In this document: in pieces, positions 47,778 through 58,132 of the stretch
Numbering within the stretch: the first letter of the stretch is position 1
How the letters are laid out: every line of letters begins with the position of its first letter
Assembly (NCBI GenBank): GCA_012934845.2
Contig: WNNJ02003646.1
Span: 1-64,000, forward strand
Length of the DNA: 64,000 nt
Direction of reading: 5' to 3'
Source: Pomphorhynchus laevis
Taxonomy: Eukaryota; Acanthocephala; Palaeacanthocephala; Echinorhynchida; Pomphorhynchidae
Notes under the pieces: generated by a model
What the model saw: the letters and a program-made list of their open reading frames with translations, nothing else
The model's database searches: none
What the model was told of the DNA's origin: nothing
Made by a program: the position numbers and the translations under genes

Positions 47778-50373
47778 GTATTCTTCGCTTGAAGACATCT
47801 GCCTAATGAGTTGGAATATAGGTTCTGTTAAGAACCTGATACAGTATTTCAGTCTCATACCGGCAGATGTGCTTCTCTTGCAGGAAGCAAGATCACCCGA
47901 TCAATCGAGGATTTTTAGCAGCAAGATCGACGACTGCGACACATTTGTGTCAGCAGAAGGTCTCAGGATGGAACTCTTCATAGTGTCGGTGGTAAAGAAG
48001 CGTTTTTGCGCATCTTTACTATCGCATGGCACTATCGAAGTAGGTTCACTCCAGCTCCTCCGGTTTTTCATCTCTAGACGCCCAGTTTATGAAGCAAATT
48101 GTTACATCAAGCTGGGGGCCTGGAGTTCGAAAAAGGGGAGGAGAGAGATTCGATCAATGCTGTTGAAGATCTTCAATTTGGGTGGTCAATTTTTAATTGG
48201 AGATTTCAACGACGACGGTGGGTCTCGGGTGGGCAGCATGATCGCTCCAGCATGGGAGGTCATATGTCCCCCGGAAGGGACATTTATCCGTCGTCGCAAT
48301 GGTTATTGCTCCACGTTAGATTTTGCTATGCAAAACAAAAATACAAATTTTAAAATTAAATGGCAGCAGAATTTGCTGCCAGATACTTTTAATGATGGGC
48401 ATAAGCTTGTATATTGGTCGTGGAAGGAGGAACTAGTTTTCAAGATAAGATTCCAACCGACACGGGCCGGTATACAAGCTTTTAATAGATCAATAAGCGA
48501 AGTAATGATAAATTTAAATAATAAAGATATTTTTTGTACTATTTTAAAAAATACTTTTAATGAAATAATAAATTTTAGTATTTGCAATAATAATTTTATA
48601 ATAAATAATAATTTTAATTTTTTCGATTGTTTGAATATTTTAGATGAGACGTTGACAAATTTTACAAATAAATTAAAAGAATCAAATTCTCTATTAATTT
48701 TAAATAATGAAATTTTTAGTAATGCAAATAAATTTTTAACTACTAAACGACCGCCCAACATCAAGTACACTCCTAAAGCTCTTCATTTGAAACGTATTCT
48801 CTGGGGTTTACGAACGGATGCGAATCCTTCGTGTCAGAAAATCGCTCAAATGGCTCTGCTCAAGAATGATATTCAAGAGTTGGAGCAGAGGGAAGACGCT
48901 TAAAATTTGCTGTCTTACAAGAATTTTTCAAAGGAATGGTGGCAAACCATTAGGCGAACCACCTACCGTTCTTGGAGGGCAGCGGCTTCTAAGTGGATAT
49001 CCTCTAAGGGTTTTGGGGATGTACTTTATGAAATGAAAATGAAACACCTAGCCAATGCTGAAGGATGGACCGAGAGGAAAATGATGAAGATCCGTATGGA
49101 ACTCTTGTTTTCGACCATCGACAATTCGCAAGAGGACATCACTATCGAGGACATTTTGAGTGCGTGGCCAGTCGTGCCAAAGACTTCGTCTAACGGGTCT
49201 TCGGCATGTGCTGCTGCGACCAAATTGATCGTCGATAGGGTTCGGACGGATATTGCTGCCAAGATGCTAGGAGTACCTTTAGCATCTTGGTGTGATATTG
49301 CGGTCGGAAAAGTGGTGTTCCTTGCGAAGGGAAGATGGGTGTCGAATGCTAAAGACACAAGACCCATAACAATATCTAATAATATTGTTATGGTGTATGA
49401 GAGAGCTCTTGCTAGGATCCTTTCCCGATTCTACGAAGATCGTGATATGTTGGGATACCACATTCACGGGTTTCGTAGAGGAAGGGGAACTGTTAAGGCA
49501 GTAAGGTCCATGCAGAGTTTTCTCACCAGCGATAGACGACCTGCAGTCCTCTATTCGCTGGATGTGTCGGCGGCCTTCGACAACTTGGGGCATGATGCAA
49601 TAGTTACAACGTTAACCAGTGATGGTATACCGGGTAATTTGTTGCATCGTGTCCTGAGTATATTAAAAGCAAGAACTTTCTACTTGGATGATGACGGGGG
49701 TAAGTACTATCATCTCAGCAAAGGACTTCCCCAGGGCTCACCTCTGTCTCCTATCATTTATATGATAGTGACGAGGGGAGTTCTGGAGGGTCTTTTGGAT
49801 AGGAACACCCACGCTATCATTTATGCGGACGACATCTTGATCGCATTTAAGAGAAATACTCTGTCGGATGCAAGGTTTGAAGGGCGAATGAAGTCTGTAA
49901 TGGACATTGTTGCTCATCGCTTAGCGAAGTTTGGCTTGTCTTTAAACCCAGCGAAGAGCAATTTTGTTCATTACAGATTTCGGCGTCCTGGAAAGCACAC
50001 TCGTCTCCTCGATTCTCTTCCAGGGAATCGAAAGCGTCGGGTGCGCATTCTGGGATCCGTTTTCGAACCACGTTTGCATCCTAGGTCAGATATGGCCAGG
50101 TGTTTCAAATTAGTTAGAAAAGGGCTACGTATGTTTGAAAGAGCGAGACGATTAAATGCCGGTTTGGGTAGATGTGTAATTGTGCTCAATGCGTTTGTAT
50201 TGAGCGGATTGTACTTCTACTCAAACAATCGCCCTCCAGAACAAAGATATCTATTTTTAAAACGATTATTAATTTTAATAAATAAATTTTTTATGAATGA
50301 AATTGAAATTAAAAATAAATTAATTAAAAAATATGTTTTATTTTACAATTTGAAAATCAAATGTTTTGAATAA
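47752..50373 (+). pseudogene. Jockey/I-like LINE ORF2, split by one stop
   Basis: Starting at ATG 47752, the APE endonuclease shows DICLMSWNIGS, LLLQEAR, QFLIGDFNDDGG, STLDFAMQ and FNDGHKLVYW. One in-frame TAA (48901-48903) separates it from the RT, which continues in the same frame: DTRPITISNNIVMVYERALA, HGFRRGRGT, YSLDVSAAFDN, GLPQGSPLSPIIYM and IIYADDILIAF. The end has NNRPPEQRYLFLKRLL, shared with the neighbouring LINE (GRPPEQILRFLKLL). From about 50270 the tail becomes Asn/Lys-rich and may be decayed. Apart from the single stop the 873 codons are open. Confidence 0.75.
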
Positions 50374-50880
50374 TTTTTTGTTTATCTTGTCTGAAATTTG
50401 TTTGATTATTTTTCCAAATTTGGATGGATATATTAATTTTATATTGCGCTTGCCTACAAGTGCTTTGTCAGAGAAATTAGAGAAATTAAGAAAAGTATAA
50501 TTAAATGTATTATATCTTCATTTTTTGTCATTGTTTAAATGACAAAAAATATTTTGTTACAAAATATTTTTTATTTTATTGGTAATATCAATTTTATCCA
50601 AATTTTGTTTTTTTATGATGATTTTGAATTTTTATTTTTTAGAATTGAATTTTAGCAGTTTATCATTTTTAATTTTTGTTTAAAATTCTTATCCTCGACA
50701 TCCAACCAAAGAAATCTCAATCGAAACCTGCAAAAAGAAAGAAAAAAGAAAAAAGAAAGGAAACTCGATTGGGGCTCCATACTTGGCTGGGGTCGAAAAA
50801 GTCAGAAAAAAAAAACGAAAATATATATGAATTTTGTGTTTTTTACTTTAATAAATCATTAATTTTAAGTGTATGCGCTA
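50374..50880 (+). mobile_element. 3' UTR of the first Jockey-like LINE
   Basis: AT-rich sequence with an A-rich run at 50735-50815. A Lys-rich open frame starts at 50676 (PAKRKKKEKRKE) and may be UTR or a remnant of a coding end. The next LINE starts at about 50885. Confidence 0.4.
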
Positions 50881-50884
50881 TAGC

Positions 50885-52252
50885 ATGTCGAGTAACAAGC
50901 GCGTCGGAGGTTCAAAAAATTCTAGTTTTTGCAATTCTGGTGCAAAAAAAAACTGTTTTTTTTTCTCATGGAAAAGAGAATATTATATCTGTTCCAGACA
51001 TTATAACCACAGATCGAGACAACTTTATGGTCAATAGTAATACTGTGGTAGCATACTATATGGCAGCTAATATGAACTCTTCTCAATCAATCAATTCAGC
51101 GATGGAAAATGATACTTTGGATAAGGTAATTCCAATTATTAACTCTACCAACCACGTGAGTACCGTTTTTGTTCCTTCTATCGAAAAAGGGGAACTCCCC
51201 CTATTAAAAAACTACAAAACTTATCTATCATTACTTCAACAAAGCCGGTAGAACGTCATTTACTATTCAACATTTTTCTGAGAAAGTTCACATTAGAATA
51301 CCCTGGAAGGGTTCTATTTAACAGTATAAAAATCTTCAATAATTCGATCAGAGTATCTTTTACTACACATGATCTCATGATCGCATATAAAAAATTTTTT
51401 GATTCATTTCTTTCTAACTCTGGAACACTGGAAATTAAGCCTATACAGGCAACAGTTAAAATCAACAACTTTCCGGCATTTCTAGAACAACCTGATCTAG
51501 AGAATTTAAAGAAGCTTTACAAACTTTCTACAATCAGGCCTTGAAAATCAAAAACAGGGGAGGCGCTTCCGGCAGCCTTCGCCTCCTGTGATCTCGAAAA
51601 TGCTCAGATCCTTTGCTTGAACACGGTTAACCCCTTTATGGGGTATAACCTCAAATTTATGCTTATTGATTCCAACTGCTTAACATATCCACAATGTAAC
51701 AACTGCCACAAGTGGGCGCATTGGGCATCCACTTGTAAGGAAGAAAGGTGTTGTGGGGTATGCTCAAAGGCAGACTGTCCTTCATTGGTGGAGGACATCA
51801 AATGTATTGAATCCTCTATATGCAAGAATTGCGGCGGTGACCACCCAGCGTGGTCCCGTCGTTGTCGATCCTTTATGGAATACAGGAATAGGCACTCTGC
51901 CTCTATCTCTGAGTCTAAATCTTTTGTCAAAGCAGCGTCGGATCCACCTGTAAACGACATAATGTCGAGTAAAGATATCTTATTTTTATTAGACAATAAT
52001 AAGAAAGTAATCCTTGCTCAGTTACAGCAAATGATTCCTCCCTCGCTTGGAGAGTTTCCGGCTGCTCCGTCTTCCCCTGGAGTTACAGTTACACCTAAAT
52101 CAAAGAAGAGAACCGGGTCTGCTCGGACGGTTCCTCCAAATAAAATGAGTAAGCACCATTTCGGCCTGAGAGATGAAGATATCGCCCAGGGTGTACTGAC
52201 CCCTGATAGGGCTGGTGGTGGGAAGGGCAACCTTCCCACTCCTGGCTCTGTC
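50885..52252 (+). pseudogene. Second Jockey/I-like LINE, ORF1
   Basis: An ATG at 50885 opens MSSNKRVGGSKNSSFCNSG. The frame then shifts at an A-run and continues to 51251, passes through a third frame (FNIFLRKFTLEYPGR, QATVKINNFPAFLEQPDL) and ends in 51617-52252, with knuckles CNNCHKWAHWASTC, CCGVCSKADCPS and CKNCGGDHPAWSRRC. The C-terminus is Pro/Ser-rich. There are two or three frame changes. The order matches the ORF1 of the LINE just upstream. Confidence 0.65.
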
Positions 52253-52288
52253 TAGGTCGGCTACTCCCGTCTCAACTAATCTATCACA

Positions 52289-54724
52289 ATGGTGAGTAAG
52301 CCCGAGCCTTTTTCACTGAATATTCTTCAGTGGAATTCGGGAGGTGCTTCTGCCCTTAGGCTTCTATCTGGTAGAGACGCAGATGTTATAGTCCTTCAGG
52401 AGACGCGGTCTATCCGTATCCCCCAGGACATTACTCGATTTATCCCTAAGCAAATTTATACCCACTATACTCCGTATATAACCCCGCCTAACTCCTCTTC
52501 ATCTCAAGGACTCTTGACCTTAGTTAAATGCTCTTTAAGGTCTTCCCTCATTTTAAACTTCTCGTGTCCAGCCCTGTATTGTTTAGTTATAGCACTCGTT
52601 AAAAACGGTAAACACCTCAGTCTAGCCATCGTCTATATTCGTCCGGGAGAGATTCACAAGAACCGTGACCTCCTGGATGGGATAATTGATGGCGGCTATG
52701 ACATGGTACTTGGTGACTTCAACGACAGAACTCTTCGTTGGATTAATGAGGCACTTCGCAGAGCCAGAAACGGTTATCTTATTCATAAACCACCACCCCT
52801 CCTTTCATTGCACATCAACGAATTCTCTCCTCGACTTATTATTGCTCCATGAGAAGTGGTTGCTTAAACCCTTCTGCACGGAGCAATCGCGGCAACATCT
52901 GTCCACCTCTCATGACCTGATTCGTTGGCGGATAGAAGAGGATTCCCTGCTTCGTAGAAGATTCCACTTTGATCCCATCAGGGTGGCTGTCTTCCGAGCA
53001 GCTATCCAACGCTTCCCCCGAATTGGCAATGAGAGTTTAACCGGATTTAATTCCTATCTCTCTTCGCAAGCCACCGCGATTTTATCGACTACCTATAAAG
53101 GTCACATTCTCAGTTCCACTCCGACAAAACTCAGGGTCTTGTCCAAACTGTTGCATCTCCCAAACCTCTCTTCATCTGCCAAACAGACGCTCTCGATAGA
53201 ATACTGGCGTACCAGATACTGGTTCCAGCTGAGCAAAGATAAGTCGAGCATTGCTCGTCTTAACCCTTCTCAGTCTTCCTTCTGGAAGATATTCAAGAAA
53301 GAGAAGTTTGTTTGTTGGAAGGATAGAGCATCCAGGTGGATCGGAAGTATTGGTCTTGATAGAGTTTTGGAAGAGTCACTATCCCTACACAACTATGGAG
53401 CCGCTCAATCACCGCAACCAATCCCGCCTTGGGGAGACTTCAGGAGTAGAGATATATCAGTTCCAGAAATTCTCAATGCCTGGGGGCCTCTTCCGGGCAC
53501 CTCCAAAATCGTCGCTCCACTCTCTTCTCGTGTATGTCAGCTTTTGACAGCCGATCAAAGAAGGGATGTGGCTGTCATAACGCTATTAGCCACCCCATCC
53601 GATGTAGCCGGCATCAACATTAGCCGTAGAATTTTTATTCCAAAGAAATATCTGGTCTCATGTCCTAAAGACCTGCGGCCCATTTCGATTCAAAATTCCC
53701 TCGTTTCGATCTACGAAAAAGCGCTTGCGCGTAGAATCCGCGACCATTTAAGTAGGCGTAACTTAATCCCACCTGGTTTCCATGGGTTCGTCAAAGGTCT
53801 CTCGGTCCATTCAGCAGTAGGTGAAGTGCATCAGTTCTGTCGAGAGAATAGCACTCAACTTGTTGTGGCTGTTTTTCTTGACTTTTCTGCTGCATTTGAC
53901 CGCATCTCCATTCCTTTTGTTATCTCTTCTCTCAGGTCCCTCGGGTTGCCTGCGAGAATTGTTAACAGGGTGGATATACTGTTGTACACCAAGCGATTTT
54001 ATTACGAAGACGACCCTGATGCGCGTCAGTTCTACACTATTACGGGTGTGCCTCAAGGTTCACCTCTTTCTCCTGTCTTGTATCTTGCTGCCTCCATAAA
54101 CCTCTTTAAAATATTTAAGCAGCGTGATCAACGTCTAGTGGTGTACGCTGATGACACTACAGCTCTGTTCTCTGGACGCAGGTGTAAGGACGTAGTCTCT
54201 AACATCAGCCGTTTCTTTTTAAGATTAAAAGACCAGTTACCCAGCTTTAATCTTATTCTAAACTCCGCCAAATCGCAGGTGGTTGTCTTTCATGGCTCCC
54301 CTGCGACGAAGAAAAAGCTTAAGAGACTAGCACTCTCTGCTCTTGCCTCCTTATTTGCCTCTGATCCACTCCCCACATTCACAAGTCGAGTAAAATACCT
54401 GGGGTTCACTGTTTCGGTGAACTGGTCGGCGAAAGCTGACCTGGATAGACTTAAACGTATCCTGAAGAGAGCTAGTTGGGCTCTGAAACGGGCCTAGCAT
54501 CTGTCGTTGAATGGGAATACCCAGTGCGCTTCCGGGGCACTTGGGCTATCTCGGGATTAGTCTTCTTCTCTAGAGGACGTCCGCCAGAGCAAATACTAAG
54601 GTTTCTTAAGCTCCTCATCTCTCGCTTACCCAACATAGTCCGCGCTGACTGGTCTCTTCGAGGGGTGAAAGACCCCGGGTGGTTCAGTCGTAAAGCGACG
54701 TCTTGGATTGGTTGGGGGGCTTAG
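52289..54724 (+). pseudogene. Second Jockey/I-like LINE, ORF2
   Basis: The endonuclease is in 52289-52852 (NILQWNSGGAS, VIVLQETRS, YDMVLGDFND). A frame change around 52740-52850 leads to the long open RT frame that ends at 54497: DLRPISIQNSLVSIYEKALA, HGFVKGLSVH, VFLDFSAAFDR, TGVPQGSPLSPVLYL, VVYADDTTALF and VKYLGFTVSVNW. A second shift near 54480 leads to 54476-54724 (SRGRPPEQILRFLK, ending TSWIGWGA). Two shifts disable it; otherwise it is well preserved. It is a divergent relative of the element at 46.5-50.4 kb, in the same orientation. Confidence 0.75.
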
Positions 54725-54833
54725 ATCCCCATGGATTTGAGGCCGTAACTTTGAAGACTGAAGATTCTCGAACTGAAGATTGAATGTTGTTGTGCGATTC
54801 GATTTGTCTTTCTATCTGACTTGACTTAACTGT

Positions 54834-55600
54834 TTGTTGTATTGCATGATTGTTATTTATTATTTAATAAAATCGTTGTTGTTGGAAAGTGTCGATAGTT
54901 ACAAAGATTTAGGAGTATGGGTTACCTCTAATTTAGTAACCAAAAAGCACACTGAGCAAGCTTGTGCCAACTCCAATAAAATGATAGGTATGATTCGACG
55001 CACGTTTGTTCGCTTTGATCCGACTGCTCTTCGGCCTCTGATTTTAGCACATGTATTGAGTAAACTTTTATATGCAGCTCTGGTTGTATACCCACTTACT
55101 GTGCATGAACATAAGAACTTAGAGGGTACTTAGCAGGGAAACAAAACTAGCACCAACGTTGGCGTCGCTGACTTATGAAGACAGACTGAGATCAGTAGGA
55201 CTTGAGACCGTCAAAAGGACCCGTCGGTGCATGGATATGTGCCTTGTTTGGCATTTATTCCAACGTCCTTATCACCCTCTTTGGAGTATGGTTCAATTAC
55301 GTGGTTCAAATGTTCTTCGCGATCATTCTTTAACTATTCGAAGAAACATGGTACATAAATTGGGCGCGATGCAATTTGATAGAAGAATTGTTGAGCTTTG
55401 GAACAACCTTGATGCAGACACCGTTGGATGCAGTTCACTTAGTATTTTTAAAAGTAGACTACGAATGGATCAAGCAATGTTTCGTGTTGCATTTCCTTAT
55501 TTTAATAACTAATTAACTTATTTACGAACTTATTGTGAGCCAGCTATTTGAGCTAATGCTTGTATGTTGTTGAATGCATAATAATAATAAATTCAACAAA
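54834..55600 (+). pseudogene. 5'-truncated CR1-like LINE end
   Basis: 54834-55133 reads VDSYKDLGVWVTSNLVTKKH and MIGMIRRTFVRFDPT, and a shifted frame 55159-55512 reads LTYEDRLRSVGLETVKRTRR and ELWNNLDADTVGCSSLSIF. These are the RT thumb and C-terminal motifs of CR1-group LINEs. The 3' tail ends in an ataataataaattc microsatellite-like run at about 55580, as in CR1 and L2. The 5' truncation is at about 54830. Confidence 0.65.
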
Positions 55601-55624
55601 ATATTAAATGTAGTAGTTCCTTTT

Positions 55625-55845
55625 TTTAGACAAACTTAGAACTGAAACCAATGTGTCACTACCTTCAAATGGTGACAAAGTTGATTAAAAATTCGATCAA
55701 CTTTTTGAAGGGGTGTGGAGAAAAATAAAACAAATTGAAGTATCTAGTAAGATCCGTGATCCCACTGATATTATTATTCATACAAGGCTAAGCCATAAGG
55801 CTATTTTGCCTGATCACAGTTTGAAAAAAAATGAAACTAAAAGAT
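55625..55845 (+). pseudogene. Unidentified coding-like fragment
   Basis: One frame reads DKLRTETNVSLPSNGDKVD, a stop, then FDQLFEGVWRKIKQIEVSSK and DIIIHTRLSHKAILPDHS up to TAA at 55845. The composition suggests former coding sequence of unknown origin. Confidence 0.3.
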
Positions 55846-55849
55846 AAGA

Positions 55850-56180
55850 AACGAAGACAAAGAAATCAACAAACAAAAAAAGAACAAATCACTGCAAATA
55901 TGTTCATGAATCGTTTCTCGTCTTCTTGATGATCCATGTCTTTAATAATTTTTTGAACAAATGCAGACTCGGGAAGAGGCAATTTCCTCAGGCAGAGAAT
56001 TCCACATATTAAGTACCTTGTGCGACAGTCTCCAGCATTTTGGATACCTACCATGCCTTGCTTTATAGACAGTTTTGCACAGACCTCTCAAAATCGATGA
56101 ACGTAATGTGATCGAACCACTCGGATAACCGTCTAACCGGTGTACAAGCGTATACATTCCTATCAAGTCAACAAACAAAA
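55850..56180 (-). pseudogene. CR1-like LINE C-terminal fragment
   Basis: On the minus strand, 56178-55942 reads MFVDLIGMYTLVHRLDGYPS, RHGRYPKCWRLSHKVLN and MWNSLPEEIASSR, matching the end of the CR1 ORF2 at 58.1 kb (FIDLVATWKLLHKFDGYP..VVNVWNSLPEYVVAS). It is a short 3' fragment of another copy. Confidence 0.65.
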
Positions 56181-56204
56181 ATCGTGATATACGAGCTCAT
56201 TTCC

Positions 56205-57035
56205 TATCATACCGACTTTGACGCTTCCTTATCAACACAAAAAACGAATTTATATAAAGCAAGCATATCCAATTTTCGCCTGGTATAAAATCACAACGTA
56301 TCAACGTATCGGCGTAGAACCTCCCTCCGTATCATTAAATTCTACAATTCTCCCTATCATCGACAATCTCATTTTCCTAGGCTTCCATTTTGACAACAGA
56401 CTTTCGCTTAAACCTTTCTTTAGAGATAAAGTACGCCCAACTACATTGATTCTCCGCAACCTTCGTCAAATTCGTAGATTGATGGATTTGCCTTCATACA
56501 TGACTCTCATATCTTCTCTCATTTTCTACGGACTTGATTACTGTCTAAGTATATTTTCCAACTCACCTAAATCCAATCTTCTTCCTTTACAACGCATCAT
56601 CAACGCAGCCGTCCGAGTTCTCCTCCGTCTTCGTCGTTTCGATCATATATCCTAGCATCTTGCTTCTCTCGATTTGCCTACGATTTATTGTCGTGTTCAA
56701 ATTCGTATTCTTCTCATTGCTTTCCGCCTTGTAACTTTTCCAAACCCTTCATTCCTCAAACTTCCTTTTTTCGAGAATTCTCGTACTGTGTACTATGCTC
56801 TGCGTTCCCGTTACTCCCTTCTTTTACATGTCCCAAACTACTCTACCTACTTTAGCTTCCGCTCCTTCGTTGTGGCTGCTCCTCTCTCGTGGAATCATCT
56901 ACCCATTCATATCCGCTAATCAACATCAATGCCGTGCTTCAAACACCTAATCCGTTATCATTTTAAGATAACGGATTATGATCATTTTATGACTTTTGCA
57001 GAATTATTGTTAGGTAAATTAAAAATTAAACAATA
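56205..57035 (+). pseudogene. L2/Rex1-like LINE C-terminal fragment
   Basis: 56218-56655 reads NLIFLGFHFDNRLSLKPFF, LISSLIFYGLDYCLSIFSN and LQRIINAAVRVL. One stop later, 56674-56919 reads RVQIRILLIAFRLVTF and SFVVAAPLSWNHLPIHIR. This is the typical end of L2/Rex1-group RT proteins. The 3' UTR contains atcaacatcaatgccgtgct, found again at 63058. A hairpin ccgttatc..gataacgg lies at about 56952-56977. A Naiad fragment follows directly. Confidence 0.65.
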
Positions 57036-57995
57036 ACGTAAATATAAATATATGGATAAAATTGAATTAATAGAATCCTTAAATATTTTGATAAATCAAA
57101 ATTATTTAAAAGTAGGGACATCTATATTTAGACAAGTAAAAGGTGTTCCAATGGGTGGTAATAGTAGCCCAATTATAGCTGACTTGTTTTTAAGCTTTAT
57201 AGAATATGAATTTGTTCATAACTGTGTAAAAACTAAATCTAAACAATATAAATATATGAAATATATGTTTCGATACATTGATGATATATGTGTATTTAAT
57301 TCTAATAATTTTTATTCAATTAGTGAGCACATTTATCCAGAAAGCCTTATTCTTAACAAAACCAATATTAATGATAAAGAAGGTGTATATCTAGATATGA
57401 ACATTAAATAAACATCAATTAAAACTACTATTAATTTATATCGTAAAGATGACATATTTAAATTTACAAGAAACACATTTTTGCATGAGCATTCATGCAT
57501 ACCATATAATATAAAATATAATACATTAAATAATGAAATTTTAAGAATTGCGAACAATTTGTAACGATATTGGTTTTCTTCAAAATCATTTAAATAATTT
57601 AATAGATACATATTTTAAACTAGGTTACTATAAAAATAACATCAAGCAGAAAATAGTAAAATATATAAATCAACACAATAATATAAAGAATAAATTTAAA
57701 CTCTTAAGTGGCAAATTTTTACGGATGGATAATAAATAATATACTTTGCATTAGAATAAGATACTAGATAGTTATTTCAGAGGAAATACATCATTAGCAT
57801 GTATTTGGCCCCGCTGCTATGTTGGGTAGAGGAGTTAGGGGCCGAAACCTGATAGCATAGCAGTTCCTCCTGATGACCTCTAATTCTTATTCTGATACAA
57901 CGTCTGTTATTTATTAGTCAATTCATAAAAATGACGTTTATTTTGAATTTCAATTTTTTATTTTAACTTGATTTAAATTATAGAAAATCTAAAAA
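57036..57995 (+). mobile_element. Naiad 3' half with complete tail
   Basis: 57052-57411 encodes GTSIFRQVKGVPMGGNSSP, IIADLFLSFIEYEFVHNC and MFRYIDDICVFNSNNFYSIS, the RT palm. After one stop and a shift the thumb continues (NLYRKDDIFKFTRN, LHEHSCIPYNIKYN) and ends IVKYINQHNNIKNKFKLL, GKFLRMDNK before TAA at 57739. The tail holds the hairpin and pseudoknot and ends with caattcataaaaat. It is 5'-truncated. A (tta)n microsatellite at 58006-58037 lies next to its 3' end; Naiads are reported to favour microsatellites. Confidence 0.75.
57784..57864 (+). ncRNA. Naiad 3' hairpin plus pseudoknot
   Basis: Hairpin 57784-57791 with 57799-57806 (aaatacat/atgtattt, 7-nt loop). It abuts P1, ggcccc (57807-57812) with ggggcc (57838-57843). 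P2, gctgctatgtt (57813-57823) with agcatagcagt (57854-57864), crosses P1, giving a pseudoknot. The linker after P1 (gaaacctgat) is nearly invariant among copies. Variant copies at 12572 and 13756-13792 change both partners of P1 pairs, which supports real pairing. Function is unknown; see findings. Confidence 0.65.
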
Positions 57996-58005
57996 CAATT
58001 ATTAA

Positions 58006-58037
58006 TTTTATTATTTATTATTATTATTATTATTATA
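58006..58037. repeat. (ATT)n microsatellite
   Basis: About nine ATT/TTA units mark the 3' end of the minus-strand CR1 element and adjoin the Naiad tail. Confidence 0.8.
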
Positions 58038-58132
58038 ACATACAAGACAAAGCCTATATGGCTGTTCAGTCTGCTCACGAAAAAATAAAATAAAAAATTA
58101 AACAAAATGTAGAATTGATAGAGTTAAGAAAA

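Noticed and set aside
57784-57905. Hammerhead in the Naiad tail (CTGATGA and GAAAC are both present)
   Set aside because: GAAAC precedes CTGATGA, no stem II joins them without an 11-nt gap, and there is no conserved cleavage triplet. The crossing P1/P2 pairing explains conservation better.
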